This document shows, piece after piece, positions 21,526 through 30,446 of a stretch of DNA of 38,920 nucleotides. Under the pieces are notes generated by a model. The model ran no database searches and was not told the DNA's origin. It worked only from the letters and a program-made list of their open reading frames with translations. Origin of the DNA: a virus; the IMG/VR virus record IMGVR_UViG_3300017963_000461, positions 1 to 38,920 of that record. One strand, given 5' to 3'. The position numbers and the translations under genes were made by a program. Position 1 is the first letter of the stretch; each line of letters starts with the position of its first letter.

Positions 21526-21902
21526 AGCAGCTCCTTGCTGTGCTAGGTGAGGGGCATTGGCACGAGGCGCACGAAGAATGTCCGGCGAAGATTACAGAGA
21601 GCAAATATGGCTTCCTTGGCCAGCAGACCTCGGAGCGCGTGAAGACATACCGCTTGATAAAGAAGAAGTGTCCGATCCAGACGATGACATCTCAACAAAA
21701 ACGCGTGCTGTATTGGGGCAGCATGCACGCAGTGGATTGCCGCGTGGTAGACATAGAGCAGTGCAGCGCGGACTTATCGATGCAAGTGATAGAAGTGTCA
21801 CGGGCAGAGCAGGAAAGGCTGGAGCGTTTGGGGGGCGGAATAGTCAATATGGTGGGCTTATCTGATGGCGCAGCAAGTAATTACTCTAGCGATAAACGCT
21901 GA
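21013..21902 (+). CDS. Tail chaperone -1 frameshift fusion (GT-like)
   Basis: At 21516-21522 the sequence A AAA AAC sits in the correct phase (codons TTA AAA AAC TAA). This is a canonical -1 slippery heptamer. Shifting back one base avoids the stop and continues from 21522 for 126 more residues, beginning LKQLLAVLG, to a stop at 21902. The fusion would be 296 aa. The -1 frame has no good start of its own and overlaps the tape measure start by 38 bases. Lambda-like tails need G and GT in a fixed ratio, so this is the expected arrangement. Confidence 0.8.
21516..21522 (+). promoter_or_regulatory. Programmed -1 ribosomal frameshift site
   Basis: The heptamer AAAAAAC is phased as A AAA AAC just before the stop TAA of the short chaperone. 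I see no strong stimulatory hairpin within the next 20 bases, although the downstream region is moderately GC-rich. Confidence 0.8.
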
Positions 21903-23676
21903 TGGTACGGCCAAGGTAGTCAGAGATGCCCAAAAGATCAAGGGCAGTTGGCTAGACACAGCTGCCAAGCTGACTATTGTCTGGCAAGGTGTGAGCGCTC
22001 TGTTTTCTAAGGTGTCTGCTGTGATGGCAAAGCCTATTGCTGCTGCGGCACAGTTTACAAAGGATAGTGCACAGCTTAACCAGGCGCTAAAGAGAATAAC
22101 GCCAGACGCAGAGAACATCAGAAAGCAATTTGACGGCTTTGCCGATAGCATGCAAAGAACTGCCGGCGTTTCTCTTGATACTGTTACAAGCTTGCAGAAA
22201 ACATTTGTTCAGCTGACAAACAACACAGAAAGCGCTAACAAAGCATCAGAGGCGGCGCTTGCTCTGTCATCTGCTGTTGGTATAGATGTCAATACTGCTA
22301 TGCGCGGGCTGGCTCAGACTCTAGATGGTAGCGCTGGGCTGCTCGGGCGTTATGTCCCAGCGTTGCGAAACATGACAAAAGAGCAGTTGCGCAGTGGTGC
22401 GGCAATAGAGCTTGTGGCAGAGCAGTTTGGTACTGCGCTTGCGGCAAACATGGAGACATCTATAGGGCAATGGGAGAGGCTGACAAATATTATAGGCGAC
22501 CGGTATTTGGAAAATGCTTCCCTTGCGTTTCTTCAGAATAGGAAACTTGCTGTTGCGCTAGAAGCAATAGGTGATGAGTTAATTAAGGCTGCCCCGTCTG
22601 TAGAGGATATGGCGCAGGCGTTTGCAGACTCAGCAGAGTGGGCATTGAAGCTGTTGAAGGTGCTTGTTGCCATTGGCTCTGCTGGTGTGTCTTCTATACT
22701 AGACATAGCAGACGCAATGCTCAAAGCATCAAGCGCTACGCTATCATTTCTTGAGATGACAGCACCGACAGAAAAGGGCAAAAAGTTCTGGCAAGACCGC
22801 ATAGTCGCTGTTGAAGAAATGCGAATGAAGATCTTCAATGCGCGAAATGCAGCAGAAGATTTTGGGATTAAAGTTGTAGAGGCACTAGCTCGGGTAGAGA
22901 AAAAGGTTGCTGCATTCAATGAGAAAGGCGGCATACTTGGCAGCGTTGTACATGGGCCAAATGGCGACAAAAAGATTGCAGAAAAAGCCACTGCAAACAT
23001 AGAGGACTTTAGCAATTCAGCAAAAGAAAGCTTAATCAAAGCGAAGATTGCTCACAATGAATTCTGGCAGGGTGTAGAAGCGCAAGAGAAAGCTGCAGAG
23101 CAGCTAAATCAACAGCTGATTGGAATTGCTACAACTGCGACAACCACGCTTGCTACTGGTGTTGGCGATACTCTTGCTGGTATGGCTACTGGTGCCCTTG
23201 ATGCAGCAGAAGCATTCCAGCAAATGAGCCGGTTGATTGTAACGGCTGTAATAGACGCCGCTGTAAACTCCATTACTGCATATGCTGCCAGTAGTGCAGC
23301 TGCGTCTTATTTCTCACAAGCTGGCATACCAGTTATCGGCCCGATACTTGCTGGCGCGGCTGCTGCTGTTGCTGGGGCGTTTGTAAAAGGGCTAGTCAGC
23401 AGGGTAGGGCGCGGCAAGTTCTTTGGCGGTGTGGTCATGGAAGGCGTGGCGCACAGAGACAGTGTGATGGTGCCGGCAAGAAAGGGTGAGACTTTCCGCA
23501 CGCCAGAGCAGGAAAAGGCGCTGCGGCGGCATTTGTCCGGCGTACCAATGCCTACTGGCGCAGGCATGACTATCAATATCTCTCCGCTAGCGGGCCAGAT
23601 GAGCAATGCCCAATGGGACCGTATTGTAAAAGATCAAGTGATACCGTCATTACGTAGGCAAAGGGTGGTGGCCTAA
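21865..23676 (+). CDS. Tail tape measure protein
   Basis: The 603-aa helical protein directly follows the chaperone pair. It has long Ala-rich coiled-coil regions, hydrophobic stretches near residues 430-500 (AAASYFSQAGIPVIGPILAGAA-type, shortened here) and a Gly-rich end with GKFFGGVVMEGVAHRDSVM, typical of tape measure C-termini. At about 1.5 angstroms per residue the tail would be roughly 90 nm, which suits a siphovirus. It starts within the end of the frameshift product and stops at a TAATG junction. Confidence 0.85.
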   Translation: MAQQVITLAINADGTAKVVRDAQKIKGSWLDTAAKLTIVWQGVSALFSKVSAVMAKPIAAAAQFTKDSAQLNQALKRITPDAENIRKQFDGFADSMQRTAGVSLDTVTSLQKTFVQLTNNTESANKASEAALALSSAVGIDVNTAMRGLAQTLDGSAGLLGRYVPALRNMTKEQLRSGAAIELVAEQFGTALAANMETSIGQWERLTNIIGDRYLENASLAFLQNRKLAVALEAIGDELIKAAPSVEDMAQAFADSAEWALKLLKVLVAIGSAGVSSILDIADAMLKASSATLSFLEMTAPTEKGKKFWQDRIVAVEEMRMKIFNARNAAEDFGIKVVEALARVEKKVAAFNEKGGILGSVVHGPNGDKKIAEKATANIEDFSNSAKESLIKAKIAHNEFWQGVEAQEKAAEQLNQQLIGIATTATTTLATGVGDTLAGMATGALDAAEAFQQMSRLIVTAVIDAAVNSITAYAASSAAASYFSQAGIPVIGPILAGAAAAVAGAFVKGLVSRVGRGKFFGGVVMEGVAHRDSVMVPARKGETFRTPEQEKALRRHLSGVPMPTGAGMTINISPLAGQMSNAQWDRIVKDQVIPSLRRQRVVA

Positions 23677-24644
23677 TGGCATATAGCTCTGCTGCAATCG
23701 CTGCTAAGTACAATACAGCTGCTACAGCTGGTATGCCATGCTTTGTTGGCAAGAATGGTCTTGTTGACTATAACAATTCTGCAGAGTGGCGCACCGCAAA
23801 GACTTGGGCGGCTGGTAGTGATGCAACTGCTAGTGGCTTCCCTACTCGCAGGGCTCACGATCTATATAACAATGCAGTGACAAAGCCAAATGCTAATCAG
23901 ACAGCTTGGTATTTGCTGCTCGATTTGAATGATATCACTTTTGATACTATTGTCTATAGTAACTTTGACATAGGCACCACTACTGCTACTGCGGATGTAG
24001 ACTTCTGGATTGCGAATGATAACGCATTTACAACTGCAGCGGTCGCTGTTTCGCAGCTTAATGTGACTGCTGGCACTGGTGTATTGCAGCGCTATGTAGG
24101 GCTACTGGCTACAAAGTATAGCAACGTGCAATGGGCAGCCCTCGAGATCAACTATGGTGGTGGAGACTCGTTGACTCCCAGCATAGGAGAAGTCTGGGTA
24201 GGTGAGCGTCACCAATTCCAAGTGTATCCTTTCTTGCCATATCACAGCGGTAGGGATGGAATTGGCCGGACAACTTCTTTCCACGGGCAGCGCGGCGCAC
24301 AAGTTGGGCAGTGGACTAGTGACAATGGCTTGATATCAGTATACCGCAAGTATTCAGGGCAGCAAATAATAGAGATGTCACTGCCGATTAATGCGACAGA
24401 TGACAGAATAGAACACGAAGACTTAATGATTGATACTGACTATTTCACAAAGCCTTTCATCGCTATTCCAGATCCGAATGAGAGCCCATCTGATAGAGGC
24501 ATTGAAGCGGGGCGCGGCTACATTGTCCAGGCAGACGATCCAGGCGCAGCTTGCGTGCATAGAAATATCGGCCCGGTTGACCAGCGCTGGACACTGCAAG
24601 CCACAGAAACAGGTGGAGTATTTGGGAAAGATGAGGGCATGTAG
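23676..24644 (+). CDS. Distal tail / tail tip protein, 322 aa
   Basis: The gene follows the tape measure and precedes the hub, so its product probably sits at the tail tip. The sequence is beta-rich with many Thr, Asn and Gly residues. It contains WYLLLDLNDITFDTIVYSNFD and later GRDGIGRTTSFHGQRGAQ. No named family is certain. It overlaps its neighbours by single-base stop-start junctions. Confidence 0.6.
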   Translation: MAYSSAAIAAKYNTAATAGMPCFVGKNGLVDYNNSAEWRTAKTWAAGSDATASGFPTRRAHDLYNNAVTKPNANQTAWYLLLDLNDITFDTIVYSNFDIGTTTATADVDFWIANDNAFTTAAVAVSQLNVTAGTGVLQRYVGLLATKYSNVQWAALEINYGGGDSLTPSIGEVWVGERHQFQVYPFLPYHSGRDGIGRTTSFHGQRGAQVGQWTSDNGLISVYRKYSGQQIIEMSLPINATDDRIEHEDLMIDTDYFTKPFIAIPDPNESPSDRGIEAGRGYIVQADDPGAACVHRNIGPVDQRWTLQATETGGVFGKDEGM

Positions 24645-27082
24645 TGCTAAGCTTCAATGCAAACCTAATGGAAGACCTCGAGCGCCAAGGCTTCGAGCCT
24701 GTTGTCTGGGCGCGGTTTTCTTTGCATGCCGCCTACCGCGGCGGCGCAGCAGCTACCTTTGACTTTACAAATGCTTCTGATGCGAGTGTGCTTGGGTATC
24801 CTAATCTGATATCTGGTATTACAGCTGTTGCGGCGAAATATGATCCGCTCGAGCGCACAATACAGATAGACGGGCTGACAATAGATCTGATTGATACGCA
24901 TAGCGACATTACACAATCAGAAGTGCGTGCAATGCTGGCAGACAATTACTGGCGTAATAAAGGTGTTGTCGTCAAGTTTGGCAGCGGCACAGAGACAAGT
25001 ACTGCCAACTTTGAAACACTATGGAGCGGCAATATTGTGCAAGTGACGCCAGAGCCTGGCGTTGTCCATGTGCAGTGCGAAAGCTCTTTTGTGTATATTG
25101 TAAATAAAGAAGTAACTGATATGTGGATCGCTAATCATCCACTTGAAGTAGCAGAGCTTACGCTACAATATTTGGCTGGTGTTCCCACAAGCAAGATTGA
25201 CAGCTCTGGTCTTGATATCAATGCTTCTAGCAGCAAGAGCCATTATGCTATTAAGCCGCGCGGGGCGCAGTATTTGGGCGGGCCAGCTGATGGTGAGTTT
25301 AATCGGGTTACAAAAACAGACTTTGGCCGGGCCTGGGTAGGCAGTTATACGATAGATGATTATACCGGTCTGTCCGGAGATACGGTTACTATAACAGAAT
25401 GTACTACAAATTATACTGGTACAAACTACACCTTGACAGAAGGCGTTGATTGGAATGCAGTCACAAGCAACTTGCAGACTGCAATCAATCTGCGCCTGGC
25501 AATCAATGGCGGCGCTGGCCCACCAAATTGCACAGCTGGCGGCTCTAGCAACATTGTTACCGTTACCAGAGATGCAACTGGCGGCAATGTCGGCTATAGA
25601 TATATGCACCTTGCTGCTAGTGATTCTGTGAACATGACAACCGCCGAAACTGACATTATGGACTATTTCCAGGACGTTAGAATAGGCGGCATGAAGTATG
25701 AATCCAGCTCTGCTGATGGCAGCGGGTATTATGTGGATCTTCATCCAACCACTGGTAATGCTGGATCAAACAATTTGGTTGCCCTAAAGCTTGGCAAAGA
25801 CCCGGCAGATGCAACTGTCGCTGCATATTTGCCGGCAGATGGGACAGCTGCTTTTGCTTTCGATGATGCCACACCACTAGCAGCAGACGACAAAGGACTG
25901 ATTAACCCTGTTGTTGCTACAGTAGCGCCAAACGGGAAGGACAGCGGTCTAGAGGGAAGTGTAACTCTTGTCACTGGCCTGCGGCAATTCTTTGTTCCTG
26001 GATCTTCTGGTGTTGGCTATTTCTCAGTCTCAGATTCTCCGCTGCCAGACCGGCGCCCAATAGGAGACATACTAGCAGAAATAGCGCAGCTAATGGATGG
26101 ATATATCTATTACGCTGAAGATGGAAAGTGGACTTTTGTGGAGCATGACAGCAGCGCGGCTGCAGTTGCTACATGGACAAAAGACGAAATATTCAATTTC
26201 ACACAACTTCCAGAAGACAACACGATCAACAAAGTTAGCGCTTCTGCGGTTTTCGAGATAAAGCGGCGTAAAGCATATAGTGATTCTGGTGCTGATGCAA
26301 ACTTTGTAGAAGAGACATACGTCACAGAGATGGAGACAAGAGAGTATACATATGTCTCTGAAGATACGACAGCACAAGCAGACTACTCTGAAGATGGCAG
26401 CACAGCAGCAGAGGGAGTAGCAGAGTACCGGCTAGATTCTAAATGGGTTGGCGGCGCTGGTGCGCTGCATACTGCTGTGACAGCTGCGGCAACCACTTTT
26501 CGCATCGCTGAAAGCTCTGCTGTGCCTTATGGGTATCATGTAGAAAATCGTGGCATGGTAGGTACACGCTCCCCAGTTTCAGATCCAGCAGCGCAAAGAG
26601 TGGACAGCGGCAACGATAGGCTAGGGTATTTTCTCATTGGTGATGAAATTGTAAAAGCTACGGCCCAGAGCAAAAATGGAGTAGGGCCAGAGCTAAGCAT
26701 CTATAGCCCGCGCCTTGATGCCTATATTACTCCAGAGCGCTCTATGGATGTCAGCTATACTGTGGCGCGCGCGCAGAAAAGCACTACTGCTGCTGCATAT
26801 GCTGCTGGTGAGCCGGTCTATGATATCACACTACTGGTAGAGTTCGCCGATAGAGTAGTAGCGCGCTGGAAGTATGGCCTGCCTGTAATTCGCTGCGAGA
26901 CAGACTTGCGCCAGATTGAAGTGCAGATCGGGGATTTCGTACAAGTAGAGCATGAGCTATTTTTAGATTCTAGCTACGATGGGCTAGACAGTGGAGATGC
27001 TGTCAAGTTTGAAGTGATAAGCAAGAGCTTGGACATAGCGGCAGATCCGCCGCGCATTACATGGGAATTGATAAAGGTATAG
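24644..27082 (+). CDS. Tail hub / baseplate-like protein, 812 aa
   Basis: This is the largest tail-tip protein and follows the distal tail gene. The N-terminal 170 residues look like a hub domain (VWARFSLHAAYRGG, VVVKFGSG, LWSGNIVQV). An inserted beta module lies around residues 235-345 (SGDTVTITECTTNYTG, LQTAINLRLAINGG). The C-terminal part resumes a hub-like pattern with PIGDILAEIAQLMDGYIYY and IEVQIGDFVQVEHELF. It starts with GTG overlapping the previous stop; an ATG 24 bases later is an alternative. Receptor-binding genes were not otherwise identified. Confidence 0.65.
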   Translation: MLSFNANLMEDLERQGFEPVVWARFSLHAAYRGGAAATFDFTNASDASVLGYPNLISGITAVAAKYDPLERTIQIDGLTIDLIDTHSDITQSEVRAMLADNYWRNKGVVVKFGSGTETSTANFETLWSGNIVQVTPEPGVVHVQCESSFVYIVNKEVTDMWIANHPLEVAELTLQYLAGVPTSKIDSSGLDINASSSKSHYAIKPRGAQYLGGPADGEFNRVTKTDFGRAWVGSYTIDDYTGLSGDTVTITECTTNYTGTNYTLTEGVDWNAVTSNLQTAINLRLAINGGAGPPNCTAGGSSNIVTVTRDATGGNVGYRYMHLAASDSVNMTTAETDIMDYFQDVRIGGMKYESSSADGSGYYVDLHPTTGNAGSNNLVALKLGKDPADATVAAYLPADGTAAFAFDDATPLAADDKGLINPVVATVAPNGKDSGLEGSVTLVTGLRQFFVPGSSGVGYFSVSDSPLPDRRPIGDILAEIAQLMDGYIYYAEDGKWTFVEHDSSAAAVATWTKDEIFNFTQLPEDNTINKVSASAVFEIKRRKAYSDSGADANFVEETYVTEMETREYTYVSEDTTAQADYSEDGSTAAEGVAEYRLDSKWVGGAGALHTAVTAAATTFRIAESSAVPYGYHVENRGMVGTRSPVSDPAAQRVDSGNDRLGYFLIGDEIVKATAQSKNGVGPELSIYSPRLDAYITPERSMDVSYTVARAQKSTTAAAYAAGEPVYDITLLVEFADRVVARWKYGLPVIRCETDLRQIEVQIGDFVQVEHELFLDSSYDGLDSGDAVKFEVISKSLDIAADPPRITWELIKV

Positions 27083-27091
27083 GAGGCGATA

Positions 27092-27607
27092 ATGAAAAAG
27101 GTACTTTTAGCTCTGGGAGTGGTTGTCATTGCTGCTGTGGCATTTGGGGCCAGGACATTTGTAGCGCCGTTTGCGGTGCGCGGTAATTTCTGCAATGGAA
27201 ATACTGTGCCGAAAGATACGTGCACCAACTATGATGTCATTGACGGAGGCACAGATGCAACTACCAGAACGGTTACTGGCCTAGATGTCAATGGTTATAG
27301 TCGCATGACTGTTTCGCCATGGCTGACAGACGCAAATACTGATTGCGATACCATGGTTGCTACTGTCACTGTAAGCAATGATAACGGCACCAACTATGCC
27401 AACTATGTCAGCCGCGCTATCAGTGCTGGTGTTGGTACTGTGAGCGCGTTCACAGACTCTACTGCTAGGGCTACTGCAATCAATGGTGCAGCGCTTATCT
27501 ATGATGTCTGGGGCTATACTCACGCTAAGATTGTCATGAGCACTACAGGCACATGTGCCGGCAATGACGCGATCGATGTAAGGGTTGCAGTTACTGCCGG
27601 TAAGTGA
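27092..27607 (+). CDS. Exported protein, 171 aa
   Basis: A signal peptide of about 20 residues (KKVLLALGVVVIAAVAFGA) precedes a beta-rich domain with NTVPKDTCTNYDVIDGG near its start and a Cys pair that could form a disulfide. The signal ends in the same AVAFGA as the gene at 20561. The ribosome site AGGAGG is strong. It opens a run of three exported proteins after the hub gene. The role is unknown; adhesion or virion decoration outside the cytoplasm are possibilities. Confidence 0.65.
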   Translation: MKKVLLALGVVVIAAVAFGARTFVAPFAVRGNFCNGNTVPKDTCTNYDVIDGGTDATTRTVTGLDVNGYSRMTVSPWLTDANTDCDTMVATVTVSNDNGTNYANYVSRAISAGVGTVSAFTDSTARATAINGAALIYDVWGYTHAKIVMSTTGTCAGNDAIDVRVAVTAGK

Positions 27608-27616
27608 GGTATAAAG

Positions 27617-28270
27617 ATGAAGAGTAGAATATTTGTCTATATCGCCTGCGGTCTTACTGCCGGTTTTTTAATGGCGGCGGTGTTCAACTCTGCTATTGCT
27701 GATCAGCTTTCAGGTGACCTTGGGCTAGTCGAGGCAGGCGGCGGCGCGTTTACAGCCGATACGAGCACAACGGCGATCGCGCCGTCTACTGCCCCAACGT
27801 TGAGCCAAGCAACTGGGAATGAAATGTGCTACGACTTTTCTTGTACCGTCAACAAGGCGACGTCTGGGTTCACATACGGAATTTACCACGACTTCACAGA
27901 CACAGCCAGCCCGAACGCCCACTATTTCCTAATCTTGCTTAATGACGCTGACACGAAGTTTTATGTTGATGAAAACGGCGTCACAGAGGCAGATGGAAAT
28001 ATTGTTACCGACGGTAATTTCCAAATTAAAGGCGGCGGGTATCTCAGCACGACCAGCAATGGCAACGTGGGTCTGGCGCCCAACGGAACCGGTAAAATAG
28101 AGTATGCCACCGGAGCCCTGGTGGCGTGTGCCGCACTTCCGGCAGCAGGAACCCAGGGGAGATCGGCTTTTGTAACAGACGCCACCGCTTCTGATGACGC
28201 GGCCCTTTGCTGCGACGACGGCTCAGCCTGGGTCATTTGTGACGGCAGCGGCGACGCTTGTTGCCCGTGA
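27617..28270 (+). CDS. Exported fibre-like protein, 217 aa
   Basis: The N-terminus has a basic start, a hydrophobic core (residues 6-25) and a probable cut after AIA. The mature part includes GNVGLAPNGTGKIEY, a motif common in phage fibre and appendage proteins, and ends with a Cys-rich stretch (ALCCDDG, CDGSGDACC). The combination of a fibre-like motif with a Sec signal is unusual. Codon use is GC-richer than in the hub gene. It lies 9 bases after the preceding exported-protein gene. Confidence 0.65.
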   Translation: MKSRIFVYIACGLTAGFLMAAVFNSAIADQLSGDLGLVEAGGGAFTADTSTTAIAPSTAPTLSQATGNEMCYDFSCTVNKATSGFTYGIYHDFTDTASPNAHYFLILLNDADTKFYVDENGVTEADGNIVTDGNFQIKGGGYLSTTSNGNVGLAPNGTGKIEYATGALVACAALPAAGTQGRSAFVTDATASDDAALCCDDGSAWVICDGSGDACCP

Positions 28271-28278
28271 GGTGAATG

Positions 28279-28899
28279 ATGAAGACGATTAAATGGTATA
28301 TACCAGCGACGGCCGGCGTGCTCGCGCTGGTTGGTGTTCTGGTGACACAAGCTGGCGCCACAGATGCTGTGTATCATGTCCGGGATGTCGGGACGATCAC
28401 GGCTGGTCAGGCTGGCGGCTATTTCGCCACCTTTGCGAACGAGCAATGTCAGTTCAATAGTACGTCAGTTTCTGCAATCACCTGGACAATCCAATCCGCA
28501 GACGACGGCAGCACAGAGTATCCGTTTGTGTGCACGAATAGGATTACCCGCACGTTTGCAAACGCGATGCTTGCCATGGACACGGCCGCCGGTCTTGACA
28601 ACGTAAGCGCCACGCTTGACGGCGTAGTGGACGGAACAGATCTGTATGTGAAGGTCACGAAAACAGGGACGCTGACACAAGCTGAATTTTTCAGCTATGT
28701 CGGGTCATTTATCACTGACAAGTGTTCCGTTGCTCGTGAAAAGGTTGACCGCGTTATGACATACAAGTCAGGCAGCAACTGGGCCTGGCGGTGTAAGGGG
28801 GCCTCAACTGATACGTATGCAAACGTTGAAGCACTGTATCGTGACTCAGTGACAGATGCCACGAAGACCGTTGTGGTAACTGGTAGCGTGTCGGAGTAG
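28279..28899 (+). CDS. Exported protein, 206 aa
   Basis: This has a signal peptide at residues 1-24 (YIPATAGVLALVGVLVTQAGA core) and a soluble beta-type mature part with several Cys residues and repeated Thr-Asp loops. Of two adjacent ATG codons, the second (28279) has the better spacing to GAGGTGA. It is the third exported protein in a row. No family is recognised. Confidence 0.6.
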   Translation: MKTIKWYIPATAGVLALVGVLVTQAGATDAVYHVRDVGTITAGQAGGYFATFANEQCQFNSTSVSAITWTIQSADDGSTEYPFVCTNRITRTFANAMLAMDTAAGLDNVSATLDGVVDGTDLYVKVTKTGTLTQAEFFSYVGSFITDKCSVAREKVDRVMTYKSGSNWAWRCKGASTDTYANVEALYRDSVTDATKTVVVTGSVSE

Positions 28900-28903
28900 C
28901 TCA

Positions 28904-29026
28904 ATGAAGAACGCCGGCTGGCTTGTTTTGCTCGCCCTTTTGGCCCTGGGCCACGCCCGGGACCACGGGCTGATTGAGGTGTGGGGAGGCGAGTATTACG
29001 ACAGCAGGCAGGAGTATTCAAGATGA
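28904..29026 (+). CDS. Small membrane or exported peptide, 40 aa
   Basis: A hydrophobic stretch (WLVLLALLALG) is followed by a polar tail with GGEYYDSRQEYSR. It is either a short signal-anchor peptide or a secreted peptide. The stop overlaps the next ATG (ATGA). It lies between the exported proteins and the lysis genes. Confidence 0.5.
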   Translation: MKNAGWLVLLALLALGHARDHGLIEVWGGEYYDSRQEYSR

Positions 29027-29283
29027 AGGAAGCCCAAAAGCTAGGGCCATGGAAGCTTGTTGCCGTATTTGGTAGCGTGCTTGTAGCTGGTATTGCTGGC
29101 GGGCTGATTGCATGGGGCGGGCAGAGGGCTGAGGTGTCGAGCCTGAAGGAGCGGCAGATCAGACTCGAGATCACACAGCTAGAAGATGGACGATCTATTA
29201 GCGGGCACAGAGCCAGGCTAGATGCATTTGACAAGTGGCTCGAAAGAATAGAAAACAAACTTGATACAGCGCTGCAAAAGTAA
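29023..29283 (+). CDS. Membrane protein with coiled coil, 86 aa
   Basis: A basic start, one hydrophobic span (about residues 11-30) and a charged coiled coil (LKERQIRLEITQLED, KWLERIENKLD) make an N-in, single-span protein. It directly precedes the endolysin gene, overlapping the neighbours by ATGA and TAATG junctions. A role in lysis, such as a holin accessory or spanin-like protein, is inferred from position and topology. Confidence 0.6.
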   Translation: MKEAQKLGPWKLVAVFGSVLVAGIAGGLIAWGGQRAEVSSLKERQIRLEITQLEDGRSISGHRARLDAFDKWLERIENKLDTALQK

Positions 29284-29879
29284 TGGGCGATATCAGTGCA
29301 CATTTCAGCAGGTGGGAAGTAGAGTGCAGTTGTGGTTGCCGCAAGTGGATCTATGATACAAAGCTGCTAGACGCGCTCGAGGATTTGCGCTGTATAGCTG
29401 GCGATGTGCCGATTACAATCAACTCTTGGTATCGCTGCCCAGAGCGTCACAGAGAAATATACCACGAAATGGGCATTAGGGGCGACGATATACCGTTTAG
29501 CTATCACACTGCCGGTATGGCTGCTGACATTGTGGTCACAGATTGTGACCCCCTAGAGATGCTAGCTCTAGCAGAGCAGATACCTGCATTCAAGCGCGGC
29601 GGCATAGGACTATACCCGCCCACAGAGCGCGGCAAGACTGGCTTTATCCATGTAGATGTGCGCTGCAAGGGTGAGGGCAGGTGGAGTAGAATTGATGGCG
29701 AATATCATAATGGCCTGCAAGGGCTATTGAAAGGAGCGCAAATTGTTGAGCAACAAAGACAGCTTGGATTCTACAGCACTAGACAAAGTGGTGGAAGTGA
29801 ACGGGGAAGGGAACATGATACTAAAGAATACAGAAGCGATCCAAGAGGGGCAAATCAATCCAGAACTTCCGAAGAGTGA
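29283..29879 (+). CDS. M15 family peptidase, phage endolysin
   Basis: The protein fits the M15 zinc peptidases (D-Ala-D-Ala carboxypeptidase-like), which cut peptidoglycan peptide bridges. An N-terminal CSCGCRKW is followed by INSWYRCPERH, SYHTAGMAADIV (zinc-binding His and Asp) and GFIHVDVR (zinc-binding His). The catalytic part ends near residue 145. The last 45 residues are polar and lie in the stretch shared with the next gene. There is no signal peptide, so export through a holin is expected. It heads the lysis cassette. Confidence 0.88.
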   Translation: MGDISAHFSRWEVECSCGCRKWIYDTKLLDALEDLRCIAGDVPITINSWYRCPERHREIYHEMGIRGDDIPFSYHTAGMAADIVVTDCDPLEMLALAEQIPAFKRGGIGLYPPTERGKTGFIHVDVRCKGEGRWSRIDGEYHNGLQGLLKGAQIVEQQRQLGFYSTRQSGGSERGREHDTKEYRSDPRGANQSRTSEE

Positions 29880-30084
29880 TGGCTGGAAGTCTCGCAAGCT
29901 GTGGTATGCGCTTGGTAGCAATGCCTTTGCGCTTATGGGCTCATATGCTCTGGTCTGGGCTGAAATTATGCAGCCAGAGCAATGGGTGGAGTTGTGCAAG
30001 TGGGTGCCACTCGGTCTGCTGCTGGCGTTTGGCGGGCTTGAGACTGTAAAGCTTGTCATGCCACACATGAGGCGTAAGAAGTGA
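29743..30084 (+). CDS. Holin candidate, two spans
   Basis: The 113-aa product has a polar N-terminus, then two hydrophobic segments (about residues 56-76 and 82-104) and a basic HMRRKK end. That plan and its place after the endolysin fit a class II holin. The TTG at 29743 is supported by AAGGAG six bases upstream; the ATG at 29815 behind GGGGAAGGG is an alternative start and would give a shorter form. Two starts would resemble the dual-start regulation seen in some holins. It overlaps the endolysin gene by 137 bases in another frame. Confidence 0.6.
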   Translation: MLSNKDSLDSTALDKVVEVNGEGNMILKNTEAIQEGQINPELPKSDGWKSRKLWYALGSNAFALMGSYALVWAEIMQPEQWVELCKWVPLGLLLAFGGLETVKLVMPHMRRKK

Positions 30085-30446
30085 AAAAGGTCTTAGAGTG
30101 GCTCAGTGCAATTGGTGCAATTTTACTTGCATTTGGTGCAATGCTTGGAGGTGCATTCTTCTTAGGTAGAAAGTCCGCAGAAAAAGAGGCTGCCGAGAAA
30201 AGAGCAAGGTTGTCTCGCTCCTGGTCTTTGCGTAGCAGAGCTGCCAGGAATTTACATCAAGAGGAGTTGACTCGTGAGATTATCAATCTGGAAAATAAGT
30301 GGCCTAGGTTTCCCAGCGATCCTATTGCTGATGCTCACAGTCTGTCCAAAAGGCTTGATGGCCTTGCCGAACAATGGCACAAGCTCCGAAAACTCGGAGC
30401 ATCAGGACTATCAGACGCTATACGTGGAACTGACCGAGAGCTTTGA
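30081..30446 (+). CDS. i-spanin-like membrane protein, 121 aa
   Basis: The N-terminus has a single span (about residues 9-29) followed by a basic, helical soluble part rich in Arg, Glu and Leu. This is the topology of an inner-membrane spanin (Rz-like). A second gene starts inside it in another frame, as Rz1 does in Rz. It overlaps the holin candidate by four bases. A holin or accessory role remains possible. Confidence 0.6.
   Translation: MKKVLEWLSAIGAILLAFGAMLGGAFFLGRKSAEKEAAEKRARLSRSWSLRSRAARNLHQEELTREIINLENKWPRFPSDPIADAHSLSKRLDGLAEQWHKLRKLGASGLSDAIRGTDREL

Noticed and set aside
21557-21865. 102-codon frame between the chaperone and the tape measure
   Set aside because: The -1 frame joined by the slippery site explains this interval; this third frame has no matching start context.
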